Source: Bradyrhizobium betae (GTDB lineage: Bacteria > Pseudomonadota > Alphaproteobacteria > Rhizobiales > Xanthobacteraceae). From it: DNA of 64,000 bases. The notes under the pieces are model-generated. The model did no database searches. It was given only the letters and a program-made list of their open reading frames with translations, and had not been told where the DNA came from. The DNA is taken from the NCBI RefSeq assembly GCF_004123905.1, contig NZ_MZXW01000024.1, positions 1 through 64,000 on the forward strand, written 5' to 3'. Both the position numbers and the translations under genes were made by a program. This document shows, one piece after another, positions 27,441 to 36,514 of the stretch (the stretch's first letter is position 1; each line of letters begins with the position of its first letter).

Positions 27441-28610
27441 TCACAACACCACCCGCCGCCCCTCCTCCGCCGCCCAATAGCCGGCGTAGTTCACCTTGAT
27501 CGTCTCATACGCCAGCGCGAGGTCCGACAGCGGCTGCCGTCCCGTCGCCGCGCATTCCATGAAATCCTGGATCTCCTGCAAATAGCCGCGCGTCCATTCC
27601 TCTTCGAGGCAGACATATTGCCAGCCGGTTTTGCGGTCGACCTTTTCGGTGATGTAGACGCTGGCGAGCTTTTCTTCGCTGGTCTGGTAGCTCATCAGAT
27701 GGTTGTTCGGCGTGATGTTGGCGAACAGCGAACCGCCGCTCGTATAGGTCTCGACCAGATTGCGCACGCCGCCCATGATCATGTCGCCGGAGAGCACGGT
27801 CGCCTTGGTGCCGTCGGAGAAGGTCGCCGTCAGCGTGCCCCAATCCTCGACATCGACCGGATTGGCCTTGATGTAGGTGCGCTCTTCCGGCTTCAGGCTA
27901 GCCGTGACGTTGCCGACATCGCCGGTGACGCTGGCAACGCGGATGGTCTCGCCGCGGGCCTTCGCCTCGACCTGCTTGAGATAGAGGATCGCCGAAAGCG
28001 GATGGCAGCCCATGCGGATCAGCGAGCCGCCGCCGGTCATCGCCCATTGCGCGGCATGGGCTGCGTGCGAGCCGGAATGGCTCTCCTCGCCCTTCATGAA
28101 CAGGATTTTGTCCTTCGTCGCCCTGATGATCTCGGCGGTCTTGGTCACCGCCGGCGCGTAGATCCAGTCCTCGGCATACATGAAGAGTTTTCCGGTATGC
28201 TCGATCGCGCCGCGGGTCGCGTCCATCTCCTCCAGCACGCGTTCATACATCAGCGCCTTCGGCACGTACTTGCCGATCGGCTGTGCGTCGCCCTCGCGGC
28301 CGAAATAGCCGGCGAAGGGTTTTTCGCAGATGACGTGCTTGCCGGCCTGCATAGCGGCGACGATCATCTCGGCATGAAGATTGGGCGGCGTGCAGATGTC
28401 GATGACATCGAGCTCGCGGTCCGCGATCAGTTCGGCAAAGCTGCGATAGACCTTCGGTATCCCGTGATGCCTTGCGAAATCGACGACGCGATCGCCGCGC
28501 GCGGCCACCGCCGCGACCTCGACGTCCACCCCATAGACGCGCCGGAACGCATACATGTGCAGCTCCGACACGAAGCCGCAGCCGACGAGTCCCACACGAA
28601 TCCTGGCCAT
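27441..28610 (-). CDS. Gfo/Idh/MocA family oxidoreductase
   Basis: 389 residues. The NAD(P)-binding fold starts IRVGLVGCGFVSELHMYAF (GxGxxS variant) and shows DVIDICTPPNLHAEMIVAAM followed by CEKPFAGYFG, the EKP signature with the conserved lysine. The C-terminal half (WAMTGGGSLIRMGCHPLSA) is the substrate domain, with His in GCHP. Members oxidise or reduce sugars, inositols or related compounds; the substrate is not evident. An insertion of about 30 residues after EKPFAG is unusual for the family. The gene is monocistronic, convergent with the solute-binding gene. Confidence 0.88.
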   Translation of the reverse strand: MARIRVGLVGCGFVSELHMYAFRRVYGVDVEVAAVAARGDRVVDFARHHGIPKVYRSFAELIADRELDVIDICTPPNLHAEMIVAAMQAGKHVICEKPFAGYFGREGDAQPIGKYVPKALMYERVLEEMDATRGAIEHTGKLFMYAEDWIYAPAVTKTAEIIRATKDKILFMKGEESHSGSHAAHAAQWAMTGGGSLIRMGCHPLSAILYLKQVEAKARGETIRVASVTGDVGNVTASLKPEERTYIKANPVDVEDWGTLTATFSDGTKATVLSGDMIMGGVRNLVETYTSGGSLFANITPNNHLMSYQTSEEKLASVYITEKVDRKTGWQYVCLEEEWTRGYLQEIQDFMECAATGRQPLSDLALAYETIKVNYAGYWAAEEGRRVVL

Positions 28611-28654
28611 AGCGCCCCCCTTGCCTTGGGCGGCACTATAGCGCGCTCGCGGGC

Positions 28655-28966
28655 CTAATCCACCGAGACCCGCACCACGCCGGCGCTCATCATGCCGAGC
28701 GCGCGGGCAGCAGGCACCGAGAGATCGACGATCCGACCACGGATGAACGGGCCGCGATCATTGACGCGGCACTGAATCGTGCGCCCGCTATAGGAGACCC
28801 TGAGCACGCTGCCGAAGGGCCGTGTCCGGTGAGCGCAGGTCAGCTCCCCTTTGCCGGCTTTTCCGTATCCGTAATATGAGGCAAGGCCGCTTTCGGCATT
28901 TGCAACGGAGATGAAGGCGAGAGATGAAGTCGTCAAACAAAGCAATAAAGTCGTCTGCGCTCGCAC
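28655..28966 (-). CDS. Short RlpA-like double-psi beta-barrel protein
   Basis: 103 residues from a GTG at 28966 that has GGGAG seven bases upstream. A signal peptide (RAQTTLLLCLTTSSLAFISV) precedes the RlpA DPBB domain: GLASYYGYGKAGKGELTCAH, RPFGSVLRVSYSGRTIQCRV, NDRGPFIRGRIVDLS. The acidic Asp in NDRGP is kept. There is no SPOR domain, so it lacks the septal-targeting half of E. coli RlpA. Relatives are lytic transglycosylases or cell-wall-binding proteins. A second paralogue lies at 51510-52028. Confidence 0.82.
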   Translation of the reverse strand: MRAQTTLLLCLTTSSLAFISVANAESGLASYYGYGKAGKGELTCAHRTRPFGSVLRVSYSGRTIQCRVNDRGPFIRGRIVDLSVPAARALGMMSAGVVRVSVD

Positions 28967-29068
28967 GGCACCGCTCCCGGTTGGCCCGGCCCCGCGCCGC
29001 AAACGTCGCGTTGTTCCCTTAAGTTCCAGGAACTGCCGGGCGGCGCCCGGCAGTGCCATCACACTTTG

Positions 29069-29914
29069 TTACTGTTTGTGGAACACCAGCGCGCGGATCT
29101 CGATGCTCTCGCGCGGCGCTGCATCAGCCGGGGTGGTCGGGTCGACGAAGGCCGTGTGCGGTCCGAAGCGGGTGCGGCCGTCGGTTGCGGAATCATAGCA
29201 CTTGAGCAGCAGAGCCTCATCCGGCGTCATCTCGGGGAAATAGAACCAGCGATGGTTCGGATTGTATTTCACCGAATAGGTCTCGCCGCGGCGGTTGGGA
29301 TAGATCAGGTCGGACGCGACCAGATCGTCAGGCTTAACCGTGCTGCCGTCAGCCATCGCCAACGGTGAATCACGCAGGGGCCCACGGATCGGCCGCCAGA
29401 GATTGATCACCTGTACGCGTCCCCTAAGCAACGCGTCAGCTTCATCAGGCAGATGCTCGCGCACGCGGTTGGCGCCGGAGACGGCGGTCTGGTCGACGTG
29501 GACGCGCGTCGCGGGCTGGCGCGGGCCACCGTCGCGAATATCCGGAGCGCCCGCGACGCGCCTGCGTACGGTGTGGTCGAAGATGAAGACCCGGTCGGCC
29601 TTCAATGTCGCCCGCAAGAAGGCTTCGACGGCGGGATAATAGACCGCCTTGATTTCCGCCTCGTTGTAAAAGTCCTTCACCTGGTTCGGATGGCGCACCA
29701 GCGCAAAGCCTTCGCGATCGAGCGAGAAATTTTGCGCGATCAGTCGCGCGTCGAAGATCGGCACCTGATGCGGCTCCGGCAGCAATGTGCTCTTCGGTTC
29801 GCCCGGCGGCGGATCGAAGGCGTAGGTGCGCGGCTTGCCTGATGTCGGCGCGAGGTAGTTGAGTTCGGCGGTGACGAAGGGAAGCGATTCGATTTTTGTT
29901 TCTTGCAGGCCCAT
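29069..29914 (-). CDS. CmcJ/NvfI family (2OG-Fe(II) type) oxidoreductase
   Basis: 281 residues from ATG 29914 (GGGAG upstream). Visible family blocks are NYLAPTSGKPRTYAFDPPPG, RVFIFDHTVRRR, ATRVHVDQT (candidate HxD iron ligands), VINLWRPIRGPLRDSPLAMAD, YSVKYNPNHRWFYFPEMT and RFGPHTAFVDPTTP with ESIEIRALVF. The family includes the cephamycin 7-hydroxylase partner CmcJ and fungal NvfI, i.e. non-haem iron/2-oxoglutarate dioxygenases. Substrate unknown. It lies downstream of the sulfonate operon, separated by a palindromic repeat; a role in releasing sulfur from an organosulfur compound is only a guess. Confidence 0.75.
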   Translation of the reverse strand: MGLQETKIESLPFVTAELNYLAPTSGKPRTYAFDPPPGEPKSTLLPEPHQVPIFDARLIAQNFSLDREGFALVRHPNQVKDFYNEAEIKAVYYPAVEAFLRATLKADRVFIFDHTVRRRVAGAPDIRDGGPRQPATRVHVDQTAVSGANRVREHLPDEADALLRGRVQVINLWRPIRGPLRDSPLAMADGSTVKPDDLVASDLIYPNRRGETYSVKYNPNHRWFYFPEMTPDEALLLKCYDSATDGRTRFGPHTAFVDPTTPADAAPRESIEIRALVFHKQ

Positions 29915-30096
29915 GGCCGGTCTCCCGATGTGGTCGTCTGAATGATTTTTGCGGCGGCGAGACGCAGTGCAAGAGGCGCGATGCAAATAGCAATGGTGGT
30001 GTTGTCGAAGGCTGAGAAAGCAGAAGGAACGTTTCGCGGAAGGCGATTGCGCTGGAACGCGTCTTCCTGCTTCACAGATGCTTGAGCGCTTGTGAG

Positions 30097-30236
30097 GTCT
30101 CGTGCCCCGGACGCAGCGCATCACGAAGTGGTGCGCTGCAGAGCCGGGGCCCATCTAACGGAGAGCATTCCGTGCGGCATGGGTCCCGGCTCTGCGCAGC
30201 AGCGTTGCACGCTGCAGCGCGTCCGGGACACGAGAG
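30097..30236. repeat. Long inverted repeat, family B
   Basis: The outer arms are TCTCGTGCCCCGGACGCAGC at the left and GCGCGTCCGGGACACGAGA at the right, with inner imperfect stems GCGCATCACGAAGTGGTGCG and CTGCAGCGTGCAACGCTGC-like sequence. It fills the gap between ssuA and the CmcJ-like gene and could fold into one long hairpin. This family is widespread between genes in Bradyrhizobium. Confidence 0.75.
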
Positions 30237-30241
30237 TGCCG

Positions 30242-31180
30242 CTACAATCCCGCCTTCGCGATCGCATCCGCAAACGAGCGATCGACGATCTCGGCCGCAT
30301 CGAGCTTCTGCTTGATCAAACCCCAGCGGAAATAGAGATCGATCGTGCTCTGCTCGTCCGCGACCACGCCGTCGTCGATCGGCGCGATCCGGATTTTTGC
30401 ACGCGACAGCCAGTTCAGCGGCACGGCGGTCGGGATGTTCATCAGCCTGCCCCACGTCGCGGCATAGCTGTCGATATTGTTCAGCGACCACGCCCGCGCT
30501 GCTGTGAGCCGGCGGATGAAGTCCGTCAGCTCCGCGCGTTTGTCGCGGATGGCGTCGGGCCGTGCCACCTGAAAGCTCAGACCCGGCGTCAGGCCCTCCG
30601 AATTGATGATGCGGCGCGACTTGAACAGCACCTCTTCCTGGCTCACATACGGCTCCCAGGTCGACCAGGCGTCGACCGAGCCTTGCGTGTAGGCGATCTT
30701 GGCATCGGATGGCGCGAGAAACGCGATCTGCACGTCGCTCGCAGCCCAGCCGTTCTTCTCGAGCGCGGCGAGGATGAGCTGATGGCCGATCGAACCGCGG
30801 CCAGTGGCGATCTTCTTGCCGCGCAGATCGGCAAAACTCTTGATCGGCGAAGTCTCCGGCACGAGGATCGCGAGCCCCTCGCGCGTCTGGCGGATCGCGG
30901 CGATCGCCTTCACCGGCGCGCCGGAGGCGGCGGCGAAGGTGAAGGGCGCGTCGCCCACGAGTCCGGTCTCGATCGCGCCGGCACTGAGCGCCTCCAGCAG
31001 AGGCGCCGCCGCCGGAAACTCCTTCCACTCGATCTTGTAAGGGATGTCTTTCAGCACACCCGCCGCTTCCATCACGGCCTGCGCATTGCCCTTCTGGTCG
31101 CCGACGCGCAGCGTGGTTTGCGCTGCCGCCAGTTCCAGCGAACCGAACAGCAGCGCGCCGGCCAGCATGAGACGGATCAT
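30242..31180 (-). CDS. ssuA: Aliphatic sulfonate ABC transporter substrate-binding protein
   Basis: 312 residues, signal peptide MIRLMLAGALLFGSLELAAA. SsuA landmarks: TLRVGDQKGNAQAVMEAAG, YKIEWKEFPAAAPLLEALSA, GLVGDAPFTFAAASGAPVKA, FLAPSDAKIAYTQGSVDAWS and TWEPYVSQEEV. It binds alkanesulfonates in the periplasm for the SsuBC importer. Its ATG overlaps the TGA of ssuD by four bases, so the two are translationally coupled. It is the last gene of the tight six-gene operon. Confidence 0.9.
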   Translation of the reverse strand: MIRLMLAGALLFGSLELAAAQTTLRVGDQKGNAQAVMEAAGVLKDIPYKIEWKEFPAAAPLLEALSAGAIETGLVGDAPFTFAAASGAPVKAIAAIRQTREGLAILVPETSPIKSFADLRGKKIATGRGSIGHQLILAALEKNGWAASDVQIAFLAPSDAKIAYTQGSVDAWSTWEPYVSQEEVLFKSRRIINSEGLTPGLSFQVARPDAIRDKRAELTDFIRRLTAARAWSLNNIDSYAATWGRLMNIPTAVPLNWLSRAKIRIAPIDDGVVADEQSTIDLYFRWGLIKQKLDAAEIVDRSFADAIAKAGL

Positions 31181-32271
31181 TCCGCCGCCTCGCCGCGAAC
31201 GCCTTGACGCTCCGCGATCAGCTTGCGCGTCAGCGGGATCAGCTCGCGGCCATAGTCGATGGCATCGGGCAGCGGATCGAAGCCGCGGATCAGGAAATGG
31301 CTGACGCCGAGGTCGTAATAGTCGGCAAAAACCTCGGCGACCTGCTCGGGCGTGCCGACCAAAGCGGTGGTGTTGCTGTTGGCGCCGGTGAGCTTTGCGA
31401 TCTCGGTCCACAGCCGCTTGTCGATGCGCGCGCCCTGGTCGGCCGCCGCCAGCAGCCGCTTGGCGCCCTCGGTCGCGTGATTGGGCCGGCGATAGCCGGT
31501 CTGGTCCTGCAGCGCGGTGGCGCGTTCGAGGATCCCTTCGGCCTTCTGCCAGGCCTTCTCCTCGGTATCGGCGAGGATCGGCCGCACCGACAGGCTGAAG
31601 CGCGGGCTGGGACGCCCATGCTTCGCGGCTGCGGCGCGCACACGCCCGGTGACATCGCGCACCTGGGCGTAGGATTCGCCCCACAGCGCAAAGGTGTCGG
31701 CATGCTTGCCCGAGACCTCGATCGCAGCATCGGAGCCGCCGCCGACGAAGGTGTAGATGCCGCCCTTCTGGAGCGGCTTCACCTGCGAAAAACCATTCTC
31801 GACGTTGTAGTACTTGCCGCTGTAGTTGAACGGCTTCTCGCTGGTCCATTCCAGCCGCACGATGTCGAGGAACTCGCTGGTGCGGGCGTAGCGCTCGTCC
31901 TTGTCGTCGAGCGTGTTGCCGTCCTGCCTGAGCTCGATCGCGTTGCCGCCGGTGATGACGTGCAGCGAGACGCGGCCCTCATAAAGCTGGTCGAGCGTGG
32001 CGAGCTGGCGCGCGAGCAGCGTCGGCGCGGTGAAGCCAGGGCGCTGCGCGATCATCACCTTGAGCTTTTTGGTGATCGTCAGCACGTGCTGGGCAATCTG
32101 GAGCGCATCCGGCGTGGTCGAATGGAACGCCAGCAGTGCGCGGTCGAAGCCGGCAAGTTCGTGCGCCTTCGCCACCGTCTCGATATACGCGGGATCGAGC
32201 ACCGGACCCTGGCGCACGATGGTCTCGGAAGCATTGCTGTTTGCGATAAAGCCGATGAACTCGACCGACAT
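31177..32271 (-). CDS. ssuD: FMNH2-dependent alkanesulfonate monooxygenase
   Basis: 364 residues, close to E. coli SsuD (381). LLM-class flavin fold with FIGFIANSNASETI at the start, KLKVMIAQRPGFTAPTLLAR, VSLHVITGGNAIELRQDGN (His and Arg of the active site) and FVGGGSDAAIEVSGKHADTF. It cleaves C1-C14 alkanesulfonates to aldehyde and sulfite with FMNH2 from a reductase. No ssuE reductase is adjacent; the flavin must come from elsewhere. It lies between the acyl-CoA-dehydrogenase-like gene (24-base gap) and ssuA (overlap). Confidence 0.92.
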   Translation of the reverse strand: MSVEFIGFIANSNASETIVRQGPVLDPAYIETVAKAHELAGFDRALLAFHSTTPDALQIAQHVLTITKKLKVMIAQRPGFTAPTLLARQLATLDQLYEGRVSLHVITGGNAIELRQDGNTLDDKDERYARTSEFLDIVRLEWTSEKPFNYSGKYYNVENGFSQVKPLQKGGIYTFVGGGSDAAIEVSGKHADTFALWGESYAQVRDVTGRVRAAAAKHGRPSPRFSLSVRPILADTEEKAWQKAEGILERATALQDQTGYRRPNHATEGAKRLLAAADQGARIDKRLWTEIAKLTGANSNTTALVGTPEQVAEVFADYYDLGVSHFLIRGFDPLPDAIDYGRELIPLTRKLIAERQGVRGEAAE

Positions 32272-32295
32272 CGGGAACTCCTTGTAAGTGATGAG

Positions 32296-33468
32296 TCAGA
32301 CGCCCAGCGCTGCGCGCCCGGCTGTGATTTTGGTGGTGTCGTCCTGCGGGGTGTGGACGCGGCCGCAGAGCACGTCGCGGTAATGCCGCTCCAGCGGATT
32401 TTTGCGCGACAGACCGTGATTGCTGGTCAGCGACAAGGCCTCCTCCACTGCGGCTACGGCGTTATTGGTCACCGTCAGCTTGATGATGTTGGACTCGATC
32501 GCGCTCAGCTGCAAGCCGTCGTCGAAATCGGAGGCGAAGCTGTCGATCAAACGTGCGTTGATCGCGAGCCGCGCCTCGATGCCGCCGAGGATCTCCTGGG
32601 CGCGCGGCAAGGTCGCCAGCGGCGCGCCGAGACTGCCCGGCACCCGCGTCTTCAGGAAGGTAACCAGCCAGTCCCGCGCCGCACGCGCGATGCCGTCATA
32701 GATCGCGGCGACGAAGAGAGTGTGGACGGTCGCCTGCGCGACGTCCGGCGCGCGCCAGTCAGCAGGCTTGCGGACATCGATCTCGGCGTCGAGCGCGATC
32801 ACGACGTCGTCGAAAATGACGTCGTGGCTGCCGCTGGCACGCAGGCCGTGGTGGTCCCAGGTCTCGACGATGCGCGTGCCCGGCAGGCCCGCCGGCACCA
32901 GGAACTGGCCGACGCGCGGCTCGGCTTCGTCGGTGCGGGCCCAGACCAGATACCATTTCAGGATCGGCGAACCCGTCGAATAGACCTTGTGTCCGGAGAG
33001 GCGCCAGCCGGTCTCGGTGCGGCGCGCGATCGTCGCCGGCAGACCGCCGCGCGCGGGCGAGCCGAGTTCCGGCTCGACACGGAGCGCATTGATCAGCGCA
33101 AGGCCCTCCACGGTTTCCTGTGCGAGCTTGCGCGACAGCCGCACCGGCCAGCTCGGGCTGCGTGCCATCACGAAATGATTGATGTAGTGCATCGACAGCA
33201 CCAGCGCCGTCGATGAGCAGGCCTTGCCGACGATGCCGAGAACACGTGCGGCGTACCTCGCACCGGCACCGGCGCCGCCAAAGGCGGCCGGTACCGTCAG
33301 CGACAACAAGCCCGCTTCGGAGAGCTCGCGAAAATTCTCGAAGGGAAAGCTGCCGGTGCGATCGTGCTCGGCCGCCCGCGCCGCAAAGCCTTCGGCCAGC
33401 GCCTCGGCGCGCGCGATGTAATCAGGTTCGCTATGGGGCGTGCGCCCCTTGGCTATGGAAGTCACCAT
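32296..33468 (-). CDS. Acyl-CoA dehydrogenase-fold monooxygenase (SfnB/DszC-like)
   Basis: 390 residues with the acyl-CoA dehydrogenase fold: FRELSEAGLLSLTVPAAFGG, SSTALVLSMHYINHFVMARS, GWRLSGHKVYSTGSPILKWY, TWDHHGLRASGSHDVIFDDV, and a C-terminal SLTSNHGLSRKNPLERHYRD block. The absent catalytic glutamate and the SGHK and LRASGSHD patterns place it with flavin-dependent sulfur-acquisition oxygenases (SfnB, DszC, DmoA partners) rather than beta-oxidation enzymes. It sits inside the ssu operon, starting seven bases inside the end of ssuB. Likely acts on an organosulfur substrate; substrate unknown. Confidence 0.8.
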   Translation of the reverse strand: MVTSIAKGRTPHSEPDYIARAEALAEGFAARAAEHDRTGSFPFENFRELSEAGLLSLTVPAAFGGAGAGARYAARVLGIVGKACSSTALVLSMHYINHFVMARSPSWPVRLSRKLAQETVEGLALINALRVEPELGSPARGGLPATIARRTETGWRLSGHKVYSTGSPILKWYLVWARTDEAEPRVGQFLVPAGLPGTRIVETWDHHGLRASGSHDVIFDDVVIALDAEIDVRKPADWRAPDVAQATVHTLFVAAIYDGIARAARDWLVTFLKTRVPGSLGAPLATLPRAQEILGGIEARLAINARLIDSFASDFDDGLQLSAIESNIIKLTVTNNAVAAVEEALSLTSNHGLSRKNPLERHYRDVLCGRVHTPQDDTTKITAGRAALGV

Positions 33469-34262
33469 GTGGCGTCTAACCCCAACAGACCAAGGATCTG
33501 CCGGCGCAGATCCGCAAGATATGGATCGCCGCGATGGCGCGGATAGGGCCGGTCGACCCGAATGTCTGCCTTCACGCGCGCCGGACGATCGCTGAACACG
33601 ATGACACGGTTGGCCAGCACAAGCGCTTCCTCGGCGTCATGCGTGACGAGGAGCGTGGTAAAGCCCTTGCGTTGCCAGAGCGACACGAGCTCGGCCTGCA
33701 TGGTGATGCGGGTGAGCGAATCGAGCTTGCCCAGCGGCTCGTCGAGGATCAGGATTTTTGGATCGTTGACGAGCGCACGCGCCAGCGCGACGCGCTGCGC
33801 CATGCCGCCGGAGAGCTGGTGCGGATAGGCGGTGCGGAAGTCCGACAGCCCGACGAGATCGAGCGCGGCATCGACGCGATGGCGCTGGCTCTTCAAAATG
33901 CCCTGCGCTTCCAGCCCCAGCGCGACGTTGTCCCAGACCGAGCGCCAGGGAAACAGGGTCGGATCCTGGAACACGACCACGCGCGAGGGATGCGGCGCCC
34001 TGATGCGGCTCTCGTCCTCGCGTAGCGTTCCCGACTTGGGCTTGTCGAGGCCTGCGACGAGGCGCAGCAGCGTGGACTTCCCGCAGCCGGAGGGGCCGAG
34101 CAACGCGACGAACTCGCCAGGCTCGACGGAAATGCTGACATCGTCGAGCACCGGCAATTCGGCGCCGTCGATGTCGAAGGCGTGGCTGACCTGCTCGATG
34201 TCGAGCGCGGCGCCGGCCGCCGCAGGAGCGGCGACTTCGGCCAGTGCGGCTGCGGCTACCAT
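33462..34262 (-). CDS. ssuB: Sulfonate/nitrate-type ABC transporter ATP-binding protein
   Basis: 266 residues. Walker A LLGPSGCGKSTLLRLVAGL, Q-loop VFQDPTLFPWRSVWDNV, signature LSGGMAQRVALARAL, Walker B ILILDEPLGKLDSLTR and switch His THDAEEAL are all intact. Belongs to the NrtD/SsuB/TauB group. An Ala-rich N-terminal extension of about 20 residues precedes the fold. ATG overlaps the end of ssuC by seven bases; its TGA overlaps the start of the dehydrogenase-like gene by seven bases. Confidence 0.92.
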   Translation of the reverse strand: MVAAAALAEVAAPAAAGAALDIEQVSHAFDIDGAELPVLDDVSISVEPGEFVALLGPSGCGKSTLLRLVAGLDKPKSGTLREDESRIRAPHPSRVVVFQDPTLFPWRSVWDNVALGLEAQGILKSQRHRVDAALDLVGLSDFRTAYPHQLSGGMAQRVALARALVNDPKILILDEPLGKLDSLTRITMQAELVSLWQRKGFTTLLVTHDAEEALVLANRVIVFSDRPARVKADIRVDRPYPRHRGDPYLADLRRQILGLLGLDATW

Positions 34263-35278
34263 TTGACGGTCCCCTTCTGCCAGACCAGCAGGCGGTCGCG
34301 GATCGCAAACAGCAGCGTGATCGCGCCGGAGCAGAGCAGCGACATCACGATCAGCGCCGCATACATGTTGGCGTAAGCCGCCCAGCCCTGCGCCCATTGC
34401 AGATACCAGCCGAGGCCGGCCTTGACGCCGATCATCTCGGCGACGACGAGCACGGCAAAGGACGCGCCGAGCCCCATGAACAGGCCGACGAAGACGTGTG
34501 GCAGCGCGGCGGGAATCGCGACCTTCAGCACCAGGAAGGACGGCTTTGCGCCCAGCGTGCGCGCGACGTCGTAATAGGCATTGCTGACGCTCGCGACACC
34601 GGACCATGTCAGCACGGTGACGGGGAAGCCGGTCGCGAGCGCGATCAGGAAGGTCGAGGCGCTCCAGCTCGACGGGAAGGTGAAGAAGGCGATCGGCAGC
34701 CAGGCGGTCGCCGGCAGCGGGCCGATGAAGCGCAGCACCGGATGCGCCCAATAGCCAACGGCACGCGACCAGCCGATCGAGACGCCGGAGACGAAGCCGA
34801 CCGTTGCGCCGATCAGACAGCCGCCGAGCTGAAGCTTGACCGAAGCGAACACGCTGTCGAGCAGCTTTGGCAGGTCATCGGTGTAGACCTCGATGATCGA
34901 CTGCGGCGGCGGAAAGAACGGCAGCGGCAGCCAGGCGAACTTTGCGGTGGCGACCTCCCAGAGCGTCAGGAACGCGCCGAGCGCCACGAGCCATGGCGCA
35001 CGCTGGCGCAAGCCGCGGCCCGCCGATCCCAGATAGTCGGCCCCGACCGTCCCGAGCAGGGCGATCGCCGCGATGATGAAGGCTGCAATGCCGAGCGAAT
35101 GCGTGCGCGACCAGTCGCCGAGATCCTGCCACCACAGGCAGGAGAAACCGAAGGCGATCCAGGCGATGCTGGCGAGAACGCCGACGCCGGACTCCCGGAT
35201 CCAGGTCGCGAGCCACGGCGCGCGCGAGGTCCGCGGCGCGCCAGAGGCGAGGCCGTCAGACAGCGAATACGTCGACAT
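34256..35278 (-). CDS. ssuC: Sulfonate ABC transporter permease
   Basis: 340 residues, longer than E. coli SsuC (263) because of two extra N-terminal hydrophobic stretches (IAWIAFGFSCLWWQDLGDW and IAAFIIAAIALLGTVGADYL). The BPD_transp_1 core follows: EVYTDDLPKLLDSVFASVKL, GWSRAVGYWAHPVLRF, ARTLGAKPSFLVLKVAIPAA (EAA loop) and LGWYLQWAQGWAAYANMYAA. It forms the channel with SsuB. Its start overlaps the end of the upstream solute-binding gene by 23 bases. Confidence 0.9.
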   Translation of the reverse strand: MSTYSLSDGLASGAPRTSRAPWLATWIRESGVGVLASIAWIAFGFSCLWWQDLGDWSRTHSLGIAAFIIAAIALLGTVGADYLGSAGRGLRQRAPWLVALGAFLTLWEVATAKFAWLPLPFFPPPQSIIEVYTDDLPKLLDSVFASVKLQLGGCLIGATVGFVSGVSIGWSRAVGYWAHPVLRFIGPLPATAWLPIAFFTFPSSWSASTFLIALATGFPVTVLTWSGVASVSNAYYDVARTLGAKPSFLVLKVAIPAALPHVFVGLFMGLGASFAVLVVAEMIGVKAGLGWYLQWAQGWAAYANMYAALIVMSLLCSGAITLLFAIRDRLLVWQKGTVKW

Positions 35279-36359
35279 AGATGCGCTCCGCGAATTTGGC
35301 GGTATCGGTGCTCTGCTTGAAGACCTGCACACTCTTGAGGTCGTCGGCATAGGCCTTGAGTTCGCGCTTCAGCACCTCGCCGACGGGATGATGATGGTGA
35401 GTGTGGTAACGCACCATGCCCTCGATATCGGCGAGCGACGCCGTCTTCGGCGCGTAAGGCTGGAACGATTTTGCCGTCACGGCCGGATTCTGCGCGGTCA
35501 ACATCGCGGCATCGAGCAGCGCCTGCGTCAGCGCGCGCGCGACCTGCGGCTCCTCGCGCACGAGCGAGCCGCGCAGGCCGAGGATGCAGCAGCTCTTGTC
35601 GCGATACTCGCCATCGAGATTGGAGGCGACCTCCTTGTACTGGCTGTCCTTGAGCCAGAGATAACCGAGAGGGTCGGACGACAGGAACGCCTGCACCTCG
35701 CCCTTCTCCACGGCGACGTTGAGGAGGTTGCCGGGATAGGCGCGCCAGTCGACGTCCTTGTTGGGATCGATGCCGAGCTTGGCGAGCTGAACGGAGAAGA
35801 AGTTCTTGTCGGGACCGCCGAGATCGCCGACCGCGACGATCTTGCCCTTGAGGTCGGCGAGCTTCGTCACGCTGGAATCGGCGCGGGTCAGCACGCGCAT
35901 GCAGCCGCCATGGGTGCCGGCGGCGATCTTGACGTCAAAGCCCTGCTCCAGCGGCTTCAGCCAGCGCAGCGCCATGCCGAGCCCGGCATCGCTCTTTCCG
36001 GTCGCGATCGCCTCGAGCAGCTGGTCGGTCGAGCCGGAATAATTGATGAGCTCGACGTCGAGATTGTGCTTCTGGAAGAAGCCGTGCTCGATGGCGACCG
36101 GCACCGGCGCAAGGCACACCGCGCCGGCATTCCACGACAGCTTCAGCTTGCGCGGGGCGCCGGTCAGCGCGGGTGCGTCCGAGGCCGTCCGGCATAGCGG
36201 AAACTCCGAGAGGTCGACGCCCGGCGCGATCGCCTGCGGCGCGAAGGCCTGTGCTGCGCCAAAGGCACCGAGCGGCGCGGCGAACGCCGCCGCCAACCCC
36301 GCCTGGAGCAAATGACGCCGGTCGAGGCTCGATCCACCGCTCTTGTTGTCGTTGCCCAT
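35256..36359 (-). CDS. NrtA/SsuA-like ABC substrate-binding protein, first gene of the ssu operon
   Basis: 367 residues. SLDRRHLLQAGLAAAFAAPL is a Tat-like signal. The binding protein has RKLKLSWNAGAVCLAPVPVA, EHGFFQKHNLDVELINYSG and DQLLEAIATGKSDAGLGMAL, and a GDLGGPDKNFFSVQLAKLGI block typical of NMT1/NrtA-type proteins. A HHHH run near residue 315 could bind metal. It differs clearly from the two SsuA proteins here, so it may recognise another sulfur compound. ATG 36359 has GGGGA upstream. The promoter lies in the divergent region to the right. Confidence 0.82.
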   Translation of the reverse strand: MGNDNKSGGSSLDRRHLLQAGLAAAFAAPLGAFGAAQAFAPQAIAPGVDLSEFPLCRTASDAPALTGAPRKLKLSWNAGAVCLAPVPVAIEHGFFQKHNLDVELINYSGSTDQLLEAIATGKSDAGLGMALRWLKPLEQGFDVKIAAGTHGGCMRVLTRADSSVTKLADLKGKIVAVGDLGGPDKNFFSVQLAKLGIDPNKDVDWRAYPGNLLNVAVEKGEVQAFLSSDPLGYLWLKDSQYKEVASNLDGEYRDKSCCILGLRGSLVREEPQVARALTQALLDAAMLTAQNPAVTAKSFQPYAPKTASLADIEGMVRYHTHHHHPVGEVLKRELKAYADDLKSVQVFKQSTDTAKFAERIYVDVFAV

Positions 36360-36514
36360 CAGTCCCCACTCCTGCGCTGGCACAACGCCACCGTTCGCGC
36401 ATCGCTTCGCGTTGCGCATATTCCATGTGGAGCTGCGTTGAGAGAATAATCTCCGCCGGCGCTTACACGCCGCTTTGATGCGATGCGCAAATCATGCGGC
36501 GCGCCCGCCGCATC

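Noticed and set aside
31181-31849. N-terminal extension of ssuA across ssuD
   Set aside because: Out-of-frame reading of ssuD; a proper signal peptide begins at 31180.
34263-34751. N-terminal extension of ssuB across ssuC
   Set aside because: Out-of-frame reading of ssuC; the ABC fold begins after the ATG at 34262.
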